Assembly: GCA_001970955.1 (NCBI GenBank)
Contig: MPUH01001023.1
Coordinates: 1-25,833, forward strand
Direction of reading: 5' to 3'
DNA: 25,833 nt
DNA from: Stentor coeruleus
Lineage: Eukaryota > Ciliophora > Heterotrichea > Heterotrichida > Stentoridae
Translations under genes and position numbers: made by a program
Shown here: piece after piece, positions 16,942 through 25,833 of the stretch
How the letters are laid out: the number at the start of each line of letters is the position of its first letter
Position numbering within the stretch: the stretch's first letter is position 1
The notes under the pieces: generated by a model
Database searches by the model: none
What the model saw: the letters and a program-made list of their open reading frames with translations, nothing else
What the model was told of the DNA's origin: nothing

Positions 16942-17313
16942 TTAAGCCTCTTCAGAATCTTCAAGAAGCATATTAGGTATACCTTTATCAATAGGATATG
17001 CTCTTCCACAGCTTTGGCATGTCAAAGTTCCTGAAAGAACAACAATGTTAAAAAGTAAATGATGAAGTCTTTGCATTAACTCATCATTGTTTTGATCTTC
17101 AGGAGTTAGTTCTTCAGGTAAAGTATGGCCAAGTGAGTCTGCAACTCGATGAAATGCTTTCCAATCAAGTTTGCCGAGCATTTTTTGCGTCAAAACAAGG
17201 TTGAACTCGGTATTTTCTTCAGAAATCTCATTTGCTTGTAGAGCTAAAGGAAAATTCTGCCCAGCACAGGTCTTTAAATTGCACATAAGCAGATTGTGCG
17301 TCAAAAGCCTCAT
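16942..17313 (-). CDS. TRM112: TRM112, methyltransferase activator
   Basis: The protein has 123 residues when started at MRLLTHNLLMC. An ATG five codons upstream (17328) gives five extra residues, but the family starts M-x-L-L-T-H-N-L-L, so the inner ATG is preferred. Cys11, Cys16, Cys99 and Cys102 (CNLKTC and CQSC) match the zinc site. FPLALQA, the middle LDWKAFHRVADSL, LHHLLF and the end GRAYPIDKGIPNMLLEDSEE all match TRM112. The protein is a small zinc-binding partner that stabilises and activates several class I methyltransferases, acting on tRNA (TRM9, TRM11), rRNA (BUD23) and the release factor eRF1 (MTQ2). The full length is accounted for and no intron is needed. Confidence 0.94.
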   Translation of the reverse strand: MRLLTHNLLMCNLKTCAGQNFPLALQANEISEENTEFNLVLTQKMLGKLDWKAFHRVADSLGHTLPEELTPEDQNNDELMQRLHHLLFNIVVLSGTLTCQSCGRAYPIDKGIPNMLLEDSEEA

Positions 17314-18150
17314 TTTCCTTAATACCAATCAAATCATATTCTAAAATGGAGGGGGAAATATAAAGTTTGTTTTGTATTTGAATGCATAATTTATGCTTGG
17401 CTTGGAGTTTTAGGTTTTATTTTGAAGATTTTTAGGTTTTTTGTAAAATAATATTGTAAGTTAAGATAGTTTAATGTGTGTTTTTATTTTTTTGTATTAA
17501 AACTAATTGATTTTTTGTGTTTGATGAGAGGATTATATGATATTTTAAGTAGATTATTATATGAAATTGTGTGATGGGTTGATTATATTTAGGTTATAAT
17601 ATATATAAAAATTGTGATACTTGGGCATATAATATACTAAGAGAATTTGTTATATTTAATATGATTGAAAGGCTTTTTTGTTTGCTTTATTGATTTAACT
17701 ACGATTAATACTTGGTGGTAAAAATATAGTCAATTTTAGGGCAGAGAAATAAAATCAATACATTTTTTTGTATAAGTAAGGATATGTTATTTATCAGCAA
17801 TCCTAAAATAATCTAGCAAGTGAAAATCATAAATCTCATCATAAAAAATATAATTCTTAACAATAATCCCCTGTCAAACCTTTCTCTTAAAATCAAAAAA
17901 AAATAAAGAATCATCAAAAATTTCGAATGATGGAACTTTAATATTAAAAACAATCAACAGACGAAAAGCCTTAAATTAAACCTCTAAAAAACCTTAAAAA
18001 ACCTTTTACCACCAAAATCATAAAACTAAAGCACACTTTCAAAAAAAACAAAAATCTTCTCCCAAAAACCCAAGAAAAAATTTCAACAAAACCTTTAAAA
18101 ATTCACCCTTCCCATAGTCTACTCTAATAAAACAAAATCAAAAAATTAGC
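17314..18150. other. spacer between tandem minus-strand genes
   Basis: No gene is seen in 837 bp. The half next to TRM112 (to about 17740) is rich in G/T and very poor in C on the + strand. The half next to the following gene (about 17820-18150) is rich in A/C and almost free of G. This is one of the sharpest bias switches in the window. No RNA gene was recognised. Confidence 0.5.
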
Positions 18151-18531
18151 TTAGCTTTCATTACTTTCTCTATGCAATTGTCTTTGAATAGAAATCAATA
18201 ACTTTCCAGCATCAATCGACACCCTTGATTTATTCCTCTTAATTTTATGATTATAAATTCCATCTCTCCTAGCTTTCTCACTAATCCTATTAGCCAAATT
18301 CATAATCTCCTCCTTATGTAAAGGTGTGATATTATTTTTTTTCGAATACACAACCGTCTCTTCCCCATCATCTTCTATATTAAAAATAGTTTCTTCTCTA
18401 ATAAAAATATCTTGAGTAATACTTTCTCCAATACTATTCTGATAAAACATATTAGCATAATCTGTTATAGCAGATGTTACCTCTCCAGCTTGTATATAAA
18501 TCTTAGACTCTTTACATTCTCTGCAACCCAT
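18151..18531 (-). CDS. small protein with likely N-myristoylation start, unknown
   Basis: The protein has 126 residues and begins MGCRECKESKIYIQ. Gly2-Cys3 at the start is a typical site for N-myristoylation with neighbouring palmitoylation, suggesting membrane attachment. The middle is acidic (IFIREETIFNIEDDGEETVV). The C-terminal half is basic and helical (HKEEIMNLANRISEKARRDG, IKRNKSRVSIDAGKLLISIQ). No known domain is recognised. The gene has its own start shortly after an AT-rich divergent spacer shared with the lysine-rich gene. Membrane association is inferred from the N-terminus alone. Confidence 0.65.
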   Translation of the reverse strand: MGCRECKESKIYIQAGEVTSAITDYANMFYQNSIGESITQDIFIREETIFNIEDDGEETVVYSKKNNITPLHKEEIMNLANRISEKARRDGIYNHKIKRNKSRVSIDAGKLLISIQRQLHRESNES

Positions 18532-18824
18532 TTTTATAAGTTTTTTACTTATTAAACCTAATTTTTTCCTTCAAAATATGGTATTTAAACTTGCAAGTCG
18601 ATTAATTTTCATAGAAAAATCATTGAAATATTACTATTTTTATACAACATTAAAAATTAGAATAAATTTTCTTTAAATTGTTATCCTCAAATATATACTT
18701 CAAATCATTACCTAAATCATTTTCACAATTTTTTTATTATATTATTACTTATCATAATACTCTTTTACTTAAAATGTATTATGTCATGCTTTTATTAATA
18801 AGATTAAACCCACTAACAATAAAT

Positions 18825-19973
18825 ATGAATCCAGAAACACTCAAACTCTTAGTTTCACTTGACAAAACTTCTGAAAAACTCTTAGAAAAGCAACTTCAAC
18901 AAGCCCTTTCTGAAAAACTACTCCATAGCCCAAAATCATATCATGATCATCCTTTAAAAAAATACCAGGTATCTAATAAAAAACTTGTTTCTACAGTAAA
19001 CAAAAAAGATCAAAGAGTTAGAAGAACTTTAAGAGCTAAAATTCATTGCATATTATGTAGTTTGACTGATCCTTACAAATCAATTACTAGAAATAAAAAA
19101 ATATCTTTAGTCAATATCAAAAAACAAAAATTAGAAGAATTAAACCAAATTAGAAAGAAAATGAGTAAAGATACTATAAATATAAACGATTTTTCCCTTA
19201 ATGATACTTTTGATTCCTATGGCAATGTTATGAAAAAACCTAAAATAATTGAAACTAGGCTTACTCCAAATAGTGCCCTAAAGCAAAAACTAACAAAAAA
19301 TGAGTTGGAAATGGTTAAAGAGGACCCTGGCTACTTCATACAAAATGAAGAATTTAAATACAAAATCAAACTAAACAATGAAGTAAGTTGGGAAACACTC
19401 TTAGACAACAAAAAAGAAAATGAAGATGAAAAACCTAAACCAAATATTGTCGTAGAAAAAAATCAAACAAATGGATTTCTCACAATTAGATTTGCTGATT
19501 TTAGGAATAAACGTAGAATGTCAGAAAATATAAAGATTCAAACTGAAAGGATTTATAAAAATAAAAATCAAAGTAATAAAAAAACTGCAGTGAAATTGGA
19601 AAAGAGGTTTTTAATGTTTAATGAGAATAAAAATCAAAAAAATAATTATGACATTTTAGTTTATGGTACAGAAAAAAACCAAAAAATAAGTAAAATACCT
19701 AGTAAAGATAAGTTTTTCAACACAGAATATAATAAAAAATTCGATAAAGTTCAGGAGAATCTTAGAAAACAAAGGGAAGTTGATGATAGGATTTTTAGGT
19801 TTGAAAAACAGGCAAGGGTAGCTGAAGAAAAATATACGAATAGACTTAAAAATGTTGTTTTACAGGAAAAAATTAAAAAAGCAAAGGAAAGTCAAAATAT
19901 TTTCCATCGAAAATCGGCACCTGATATTATGGAGAGTCCAAGAGAAAAATATACTATTAAATTAAGTTATTAA
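18825..19973 (+). CDS. lysine-rich protein of unknown function
   Basis: The protein has 382 residues from the ATG at 18825 (MNPETLKLLVSLDKTSEKLL). The frame is open further upstream, to an ATG at 18678, but that 49-residue extension is hydrophobic, AT-driven and unlike the rest, so the inner start is preferred. The protein is very basic and charged, with helical segments at both ends, especially about 310-365 (FDKVQENLRKQREVDDRIFR and KQARVAEEKYTNRLKNVVLQ). No catalytic motif, membrane helix or known domain is seen. The style resembles ciliate cytoskeletal or basal-body associated proteins, but that is only an impression from composition. The stop is followed by G-rich spacer sequence, as after other genes here. 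Confidence 0.7.
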   Translation: MNPETLKLLVSLDKTSEKLLEKQLQQALSEKLLHSPKSYHDHPLKKYQVSNKKLVSTVNKKDQRVRRTLRAKIHCILCSLTDPYKSITRNKKISLVNIKKQKLEELNQIRKKMSKDTININDFSLNDTFDSYGNVMKKPKIIETRLTPNSALKQKLTKNELEMVKEDPGYFIQNEEFKYKIKLNNEVSWETLLDNKKENEDEKPKPNIVVEKNQTNGFLTIRFADFRNKRRMSENIKIQTERIYKNKNQSNKKTAVKLEKRFLMFNENKNQKNNYDILVYGTEKNQKISKIPSKDKFFNTEYNKKFDKVQENLRKQREVDDRIFRFEKQARVAEEKYTNRLKNVVLQEKIKKAKESQNIFHRKSAPDIMESPREKYTIKLSY

Positions 19974-20695
19974 TCTTAGATATTAAATAAATTACTTATT
20001 TGATGTGTGTATAAGCTTTTATAGGTCGAAAGATTATTGAATTAGTTGATGTGTTTTTAGAGGGTTATTTACAATTTTTAATAAATTATGTTAAAATTAT
20101 CTTGAGTTGGCAGTGTGATGGACACAACTATTTTTAATAAAAAAATTATTGTTTATTAATTATCACTTGAGTGTTTAATTCCTTTTCTAACTCTGGCTAA
20201 ATCTTTTTCTATGGTTTGATCATTTATCTTCAAAAAAAAATCAATGTTTTATTCTCTAAAATTCAACTGAATTAAACATTTTATTCCCTTAAGCTGTGAT
20301 ACTACAAAAATTAGCTTTAAAAGACTTCTCTAAGCAAATCAACTAATATCAACTTTTACCCGCCTTCTTATTAAAATTCACAAAACTTCAAATTACTAAA
20401 TCCTTTAAACAAAACTTCAAACTTCTAAAACAAAAATCTAAAAAAAAATTATTTAACTAAATCTCTTAAATCATCATCTTCTAAAATCTAAACAAAAAAT
20501 CCCTTACCTAATTATAATTACATCTAAATCCCTTTCCAAAAGTATCATCTTACTCTAAATCCTATCTAACAATAATCTAATCTCACATTTCATCTCACTT
20601 CATCTCAAAAATCACAAAACCAATTTTCCCTTTCATCCTCTACACTTTTCCAAATCCTATCTTCCTACCCATATCTACTCAGATATTCTAATCAG
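19974..20695. other. spacer ahead of histone H2B, with a 360-bp nearly G-free tract
   Basis: No gene is seen. The first 150 bp are G-rich. From about 20341 to 20700 the + strand contains only about four G residues among A, C and T, with pyrimidine-rich stretches such as CATCTCACTTCATCTC. This is the strongest example of the upstream G-depletion seen before several genes in the window. It ends at the CCAAT element of the histone promoter. Confidence 0.55.
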
Positions 20696-20737
20696 CCAAT
20701 AAAATGTCACTTATGTTCTAAAAAATGTATATAAATA
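20696..20737 (+). promoter_or_regulatory. probable histone H2B core promoter (CCAAT + TATA)
   Basis: CCAAT lies at 20696-20700 and TATATAAATA at 20728-20737. The latter ends 27 bp before the H2B start codon. The pair and its spacing look like a conventional core promoter, and CCAAT boxes are common in histone genes. In such AT-rich DNA a TATA-like string alone is weak evidence; the pairing makes it more credible. Confidence 0.5.
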
Positions 20738-20764
20738 TGAAATCAAACTTAATCATATAAAAAA

Positions 20765-21121
20765 ATGGTCAAAGGAACAAAAAAAGTTGAAAAGAAAGCC
20801 GCCGCTCCCGCCAAACCCGCTTCTGAAAAGAAGAAATCTAAGAAGAGATCTGAAACTTTCTCCTTATATATCTACAGAGTCTTAAAACAAGTCCACCCAG
20901 ATATCGGTATTTCAAAAAGATCAATGAGTATTATGAACTCTTTCATCAATGATATTTTTGAAAAAAGCTGTTTAGAATCTAGCAAACTTGTTAGATATGG
21001 TAAGAAAAGAACACTTTCAAGCAGAGAAGTTCAGACTAGTGTTAGACTTATTCTTCCAGGAGAACTCGCAAAACATGCTGTAAGTGAAGGTACTAAAGCT
21101 GTCACTAAGTTCGCAAGTTAA
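20765..21121 (+). CDS. H2B: histone H2B
   Basis: The protein has 118 residues. The basic tail (1-30) has [20 protein letters not shown] and KKKSKKRSE. The histone fold follows, with [60 protein letters not shown] and the C-terminal helix [14 protein letters not shown]. These match core H2B helices and the canonical AVTK end. With H2A it forms the nucleosome dimer. The penultimate region KAVTKFAS keeps the lysine ubiquitinated in other species (AVTKY), although the Tyr is Phe here. Codon use in the tail (GCC, CCC) is richer in C than the neighbours, as expected for a highly expressed gene. No other histone gene is adjacent. Confidence 0.97.
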   Translation: MVKGTKKVEKKAAAPAKPASEKKKSKKRSETFSLYIYRVLKQVHPDIGISKRSMSIMNSFINDIFEKSCLESSKLVRYGKKRTLSSREVQTSVRLILPGELAKHAVSEGTKAVTKFAS

Positions 21122-21295
21122 ATAATTAAACATAAAACACTTGCTTATTAAGAAATTTGATAATGATTTTTTATATGTTTCTTTGAAGGAGAAAATAGGA
21201 TTTTTATGTAGAAGTTTAGGTTTAGATAAGAAATTCATGGGATTTTTTTTTTGGTATTTTGGAGGGTTTTATGATTATAAAAAGGATTATTGGTT

Positions 21296-23088
21296 TTAGT
21301 AATAATAGCTACCACTTAATGGAAGAAAAGGTTCAAAGGCTATAGAATCAAAACTTTGGTTTTGGTCTATTGGGTATTTTAGGATTTTAGGTTTGAAGGT
21401 ACACTCGCTCATTTCACTTTTTTCTTTTATTATTTTTTCCTGCGCACATTTTTCCTTTACCCATCGTTGTTGTCTAAGATTCCGCTCGTAAAAATTTTCA
21501 ACTGACTTCGGCCTAATTATATTACTCTGGTTAATTTTCGGTTGGAAATCAGGCTCTTTAGGTGGAGTCGCTTGTTTAGAAGTTTTCAAAATTATACTTC
21601 TTTCATCAGGTCTCAACACCTTCATCAATATCTCCATACTTTCTTGAAACTCTACAAAATTCAGTTTTTCATTAAGACTTTCCATTTCCTGCAGGAAAGG
21701 ACCTAAAATCTTAAAAGTAGACCTTCCATTTCCTGCAGAAAAGGAGCCAAAATTTTTAAAGTCCTCGGCGAAAGAGTTGTTTTTTTAATCCCATCAGGGG
21801 TGATTCTCTCATGATTATCAGGCTTAAGTTCTTCAAAAATTTGTCTGTACCTAAGTTCTTTAATTCTATTTAAAATCCTCTCACTTTGCTGTGAACTAAG
21901 CTTACTAGACTGAACCTGCAATAAAGGTTTTTTTGGTTCTTGACTTAATGATCTTTTCGAATAAAGATACTCACCAATATTCTTCGAATTAGTTTCTCTC
22001 TCTCCATATTTTATTCCTTTTGGAGGTCTTCCTGTAACAGGCTTAAAAAGTTCCTGTCCAGTTTGTGGGTCTTTATTTGTATTTTTTGACATCAAATATT
22101 CTTCAATAGCTTTTCGTGATTGTGAAATTTTCTCTTTTTTTTCATTAAGCCTTGTAGGTCTAGTATGCGATTTTTTTGATTCTTTTACATCAGGAATAAA
22201 AGGACATTGCTGTTTTATTCTTTATAAAAATTACAGTTTTTCATTTAAACTTTTCAATTTACTTTCTGTAACTTTAGCATTCTCATAAAGCCTCATAAAC
22301 CGATTTGGGGAATTTTCTTCTGTCATTTTAATGAATTTATCACTGTTTTTACATATAAGCGGGGAAAATGTACAACTACTTAACTCTTCAGCTAACCTTT
22401 GGCCCCTTTTTTTTTCAATATGTTCCTGCCGTTCTTTACCTTTTTTTAAAAGTATCTCTTGAACTCTAGTTCTATCTGAACTTTTAGATATAATTTTTGG
22501 CTTAAAAGTTGCATCTTTCATTTCAAGTTCGTTACGCTGTTGTAAAAAGTCTTGATTTTTTCTGTTAATGTTTTCTATAAACCTCAACCCTTTCAGATAC
22601 AATTTTTCACCATAGTTGTTTATTAGAGGGCTTTTATATGTTGAAGTATCTTTTTTTGGGATTTCTTCCCTGAAAGACTTTTCTTCAAACGATTTAGGAG
22701 TTGGTTTGTTAAAATTAGGACTGTTTTGACTTGGGATTAATACTGAGCTTCTAACTGATTCTAAATTGTTTTTTTTTGCTTTTGAATCATAGCTTTTATT
22801 AACCAAAATCAATGTTGATATATCTTCTTCTTCATGACATTCTAGATTTTGCTCAATTTGTTCAATTAAAGCTTGTTTAACTTCAAGTCCTAAACGATGC
22901 TTAGCACAAAAATTTTCAGCAAGAACTTGTGGATCATCATCTTCTTTTACTAATAATTCATCTTTTCTCCCATCTCCAATATCTATTGTCATTATAAGTA
23001 TTTCATTACCAGTTTCTTCTACTGATGTATATCGTAAGGAATCTTGACTATAGTCATCATTTCTATCGTAGTGATTCCTTTTTTCCAT
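21296..23088 (-). CDS. protein with TFxPxI-type repeats, unknown function (15-nt intron plus frame break)
   Basis: The exons are 23088-22235, 22219-21723 and 21702-21296 if two introns are removed; together they give 585 residues without a stop. The N-terminus (about 25-90) has EILIMTIDIGDGRKDELLVK then DDDPQVLAENFCAKHRLGLE, a small alpha/beta-like domain also found at the start of other protist proteins. The rest is charged and helical with motifs spaced along it: DATFKPKI, SCTFSPLI, QCPFIPDV, ECTFKPKI and a related DFQPKI. Such CTFxPxI repeats occur in many ciliate and flagellate proteins without known function. The 15-nt intron is convincing. The second break lies inside a 44-bp tandem duplication and could be a 20-nt intron or a real frameshift, in which case the protein ends at 21703. 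The gene is divergent from the SLC44 gene, with a 70-bp spacer. Confidence 0.7.
21675..21762 (-). repeat. 44-bp tandem duplication, two copies
   Basis: Copy 1 is 21762-21719 and copy 2 is 21718-21675 (minus-strand order). They align without gaps at 38 of 44 positions. Both contain CTGCAGGAAATGGAA and would encode PFLQEME. As 44 is not a multiple of three, the second copy shifts the frame. A GT-AG segment of 20 nt (21722-21703, GTCTACTTTTAAGATTTTAG) spans the junction, and its removal restores the frame with PFLQEME present twice. Confidence 0.85.
22220..22234 (-). other. 15-nt intron in the TFxPxI-repeat gene
   Basis: On the minus strand the sequence is GTAATTTTTATAAAG. Removing it joins SLNEKL to IKQQCPFIPDVKESKKSH, restoring a TFxPxI-like motif (CPFIPD) and an open frame over the next 490 nt. 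It has GTAA, A at position 10 and AG, with an in-frame TAA at its start. The acceptor AAG is less usual than TAG. Confidence 0.88.
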
Positions 23089-23158
23089 TGATTATTAATA
23101 ATCTTATAAAATTATGGGCTTTTTTTTAAAACCTTAGGCTTGTAGTTGTTATTATAAA
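23089..23158. promoter_or_regulatory. 70-bp divergent spacer, TFxPxI gene / SLC44 gene
   Basis: Only 70 bp lie between two start codons pointing away from each other. The spacer is AT-rich with TTATAAAATTA and TTATTATAAAA close to each ATG, which could serve as separate TATA-like elements. The promoters must be shared or extremely compact. Confidence 0.45.
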
Positions 23159-25765
23159 ATGGCTGAAAATGAAAAGAAAAGACTTATTGATATTTGGGAA
23201 GACTATGATGAAAACCACCCTGCTAATGCATATTTAAGAGGGGATGAAACTTTTACTGGGCCTGTTAAGAAGCGTCGATGTACAGATATTGGTTTTCTTA
23301 TTATTTTTATTGTAATAAACCTCGGTTTGGTTTACTTAAGTTTTGTTGTAATCAATGAAGGAGCTCCAGAAAGATTAAGTCGCGGTTATGATTTCCGTGG
23401 TGAAGTATGTGGACAAGGAGGTTTAATAAACTTACCTTACATGTATTGGCCAGACCCTTATACTCTAGATTTTTCTCTTTGTATTGAACAATGCCCAAAA
23501 TATTATATTCGAGATTATTATTGTGTTTATGATACCGATCATGTAACTCTTCTTGAAGACTGGTGTTGGGATACTATTGAAAGTACAACTTATGGTTACT
23601 ATTGTATACCAATATTTGATCAAGCTCGAAGAACAGTTTTAGCTTATCTATTTGAAACAATGCAACTTTTTAAAAGATCTGTTGGGGATATGACTATTGC
23701 TTGGGATCCAATACTTATAGGTATGGCTTTGTCTATTGGAGTAGCTTTTACTTTTCTTATGTTTTTCAGATTTCAATGTAAAATATAATTAGATGCAAGT
23801 ATTGGGCTAATGACCCTTAGTATTATTTCTAATCAAGTTTTATTACTTTATTTTGTTTATTTGTTTTATAGAGCTTATCAGATTAGTTATGATCTTTTAT
23901 GTAAAGGAGATGCATCTTTAGACCCTGAATATTGCTATACATCCCCTTCTGATATATTATTATATGTGCTTTTTGGATTTGCTGCTACAACTATTATATA
24001 CCCAATAGTAATTTTAGTCAAAATAAAAACAATCCGTTTATCAGTTGGGATTATAAAACTTGCTACAAGACCTTTTTACACTTTAAAGCAAATTTTTTTT
24101 TACCCATTAATGCAACTTCTTTTTGGCACGATAATACTAGGATTTTTATTTATGGTTATATTATACACAATGTCAACTGGTATTATAAAACTTATAACCA
24201 GTACAAATTTACCTGGAGGTAGGGCAAAAATTATTGAATATACTGAAACAGAAAAATATTACATGATTTACAATGTTATTATGAGTGTTTGGTGGATATC
24301 TTTTCTTATAGCATTTAGTGAGTTTGTATTATCAGCAGCAGTATCTGTATGGTATTTTACTAGAGAAAGATCTTCTCTTTATTTCCCATTATGGCGAGGT
24401 TTTAAACTTATAATCCGTTACCACATGGGATCTGTTGTCCGTGGTTCTCTTTTAACAACATTATTTAAAATCCCTAGTTCTTTATTAGAAAATTTCAAAA
24501 GCTTTTCATCTTTATGTAGATATTCTAAACCAGGATGTACTGATTGTATGCTTAGATCATGTTCTTGTATGAAATGTCATCAGAAATGGCTTAGATATTT
24601 TACAAAATACAGTTATATTTTCTTAGCTCTTTTTGGAGAAGGTTATTATGAAGCTGCAAGGAAGTCTTATTATTTGATTAACAGAAATAGAGAAAGAATT
24701 TTTGTCCCTGCTAAAGCTGGAGATTTTGGTATGCTTATTATAAAAACTACTATTATGTTATCTGGAACTGCTATTGCTTATACACTTGTTACACTTTCAG
24801 AATTCACACCTTCAGGTCAACCAACTTCTGATCTTGTGGCCCCAACTTTTATATGTTTGATTAGTTTTTTGGTTTCAGCGTATATAGCACAAATATTTGG
24901 TGGATCTATGCAAGCTTGTATGAATACTATTATTATATGTGGAGCTTGTGATGAAGAAATGTTTACTCGTGAACAGAGATATATGTATAAAGAACTACAA
25001 GATTATCTTGATCAGATATATGAAGAAATGACAGAACAACAAAAGGAAAATAAAGAATTGGTTAAGATGAAAGCATCAAAAAACGCATATAGGAAAGGAA
25101 AAGTTATTGATGATACAGAAGGAACTTCAGTAATGAAACCATTGTTTAATCAAAATAACGAAATTTCTGCACCAGTTAAGGCTATGAACATTGAGGATTT
25201 AGATAATGATGATGATGTTTTTACTTTAACAAAACCAAATATTGTTATGAATTCAACTATAAAGAATAATTTTTTAAGTGCGGATTATAACCCTAAAGAC
25301 TCTTCTCAAGGAAATTTTAGGAAAAATTTCGATTCTATGCAGACTACTCAGGATTACCAACTTTCTTTATTAAAAAAATCTGGAGATAAAAGCAAAAATG
25401 ATGAGAATCCTATACTTTTATCGCCGCATCCTAGCTTTATTAATGGAGATCCTAATGATAGGTCTCAAGAAAAATATTTGGGAAATATGTTTCCGATTCC
25501 AAATGAAAGTTTTGCTAGTAGAAGTAGGAGTAATGTTAGTAGAGATATTCCTAACAACCTAGGATTAAGATCTAATGCGAGCTTTTTAAGTCAAAAAGGC
25601 AGCTTTGCTGATTCGCAAAATAGGAATTTGTTAGATATGAATAGTAGGGATAGAAGAGAACCTAGCTTGGGTCCTATAAATGAAGAATCTCCAATACATG
25701 TTTATGATGAAAAATCTTTAGAAGTTGAAGGAGGGGATGGAATAAGACCAAGTTTTCAGAGATAG
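23159..25765 (+). CDS. choline transporter-like protein (SLC44/CTL family)
   Basis: Two exons, 23159-23777 and 23793-25765, give 863 residues. The cytosolic N-terminus is followed by RRCTDIGFLIIFIVINLGLV (first membrane helix), a Cys-containing external loop with YMYWPDPYTLDFSLCIEQCP (the family's CxxxCP block), and then a bundle of further helices. The region CRYSKPGCTDCMLRSCSCMK with KYSYIFLALFGEGYYEAARK and SYYLINRNRERI is the diagnostic SLC44 segment. A final helix pair (GDFGMLIIKTTIMLSGTAIA and FICLISFLVSAYIAQIFGG) precedes MYKELQDYL. The last 200 residues or so are polar and probably disordered, longer than in animal members. SLC44 proteins move choline or ethanolamine and sit in plasma, mitochondrial or endosomal membranes. 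The substrate is not shown by sequence alone. Confidence 0.92.
23778..23792 (+). other. 15-nt intron in the SLC44 gene, phase 1
   Basis: The sequence is GTAAAATATAATTAG. It splits a Tyr codon (T|AT) between FRFQ and ASIGLMTLS. Read through, it gives a TAA in frame; spliced, it joins two parts that both belong to the same SLC44 protein. It shares GTAAAA, A at position 10 and TAG with the intron at 9709-9723. Confidence 0.95.
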
Positions 25766-25777
25766 TTATCATGATTA

Positions 25778-25833
25778 GATAATAGAATATGATAATAGAA
25801 TATGATTATAGAATATGATTATATATGATTATA
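25778..25833 (+). repeat. 13-bp AT-rich tandem repeat at the window end
   Basis: Units GATAATAGAATAT (25778-25790, 25791-25803) and GATTATAGAATAT (25804-25816) are followed by a shortened, diverged unit that runs out of the window. The array begins 12 bp after the SLC44 stop codon. Its full length is unknown. Confidence 0.85.

Noticed and set aside
18678..18824. Upstream 49-residue extension of the lysine-rich protein
   Set aside because: It is hydrophobic and AT-driven, unlike the rest of the protein; the ATG at 18825 is a better start.
21017..21238. 73-residue minus-strand frame over the H2B 3' end
   Set aside because: It is antisense to histone H2B.

Overview
The window looks like macronuclear DNA of a heterotrich ciliate close to Stentor. 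It is very AT-rich and densely packed with protein-coding genes. All confident genes read with the standard genetic code. Three reading-frame breaks are restored by removing exactly 15 nt: GTAAAATTCATATAG, GTAAAATATAATTAG and, on the minus strand, GTAATTTTTATAAAG. Each has GTAA at the 5' end, AG at the 3' end and A at position 10. Introns of 15 nt combined with a standard code are a Stentor hallmark. No rRNA, tRNA, CRISPR array or recognisable transposon was seen.

Layout, left to right. (1) 1-693: 3' end of a TRP/polycystin-like cation channel, followed in the same frame by a degenerate heptad-repeat tail with two stops. (2) 1249-3306: an unresolved minus-strand coding relic, the NOP10 gene (-), and a PH-domain/CAMK-like kinase (+); the start codons of the last two lie only 25 bp apart. 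(3) 4366-8721: a VHS-like/coiled-coil protein (-), a CCT-motif protein (-) and a small minimal kinase (+). (4) 9412-13287: a MUL1/GIDE-like membrane RING E3 ligase with a 15-nt intron, an unknown protein, and a CDC50/LEM3 flippase subunit. (5) 13669-17313: NOT2 of the CCR4-NOT complex (-), an RRM+KH RNA-binding protein (-), an FCP1-like pseudophosphatase (+) and TRM112 (-). (6) 18151-19973: a small MGC-starting protein (-) and a lysine-rich protein (+). (7) 20765-25765: histone H2B (+), a protein with TFxPxI-type repeats whose gene carries a 15-nt intron and a 44-bp tandem duplication (-), and an SLC44 choline-transporter-like protein with a 15-nt intron (+).

The genes are mostly housekeeping and unrelated to one another, with no operon logic. 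Several are RNA-centred (NOP10, NOT2, RRM-KH, TRM112) and several are membrane or signalling proteins (CDC50, SLC44, MUL1-like, two kinases).

The most interesting non-gene signals are these: a 44-bp tandem duplication that breaks a frame and would be repaired by a 20-nt GT-AG intron (possible intron birth); a gene-oriented strand skew of the spacers (G-poor upstream, G-rich/C-poor downstream) that flips between genes; an ultra-compact divergent promoter; and the in-frame but stop-interrupted channel tail. I found no convincing new multi-gene system.
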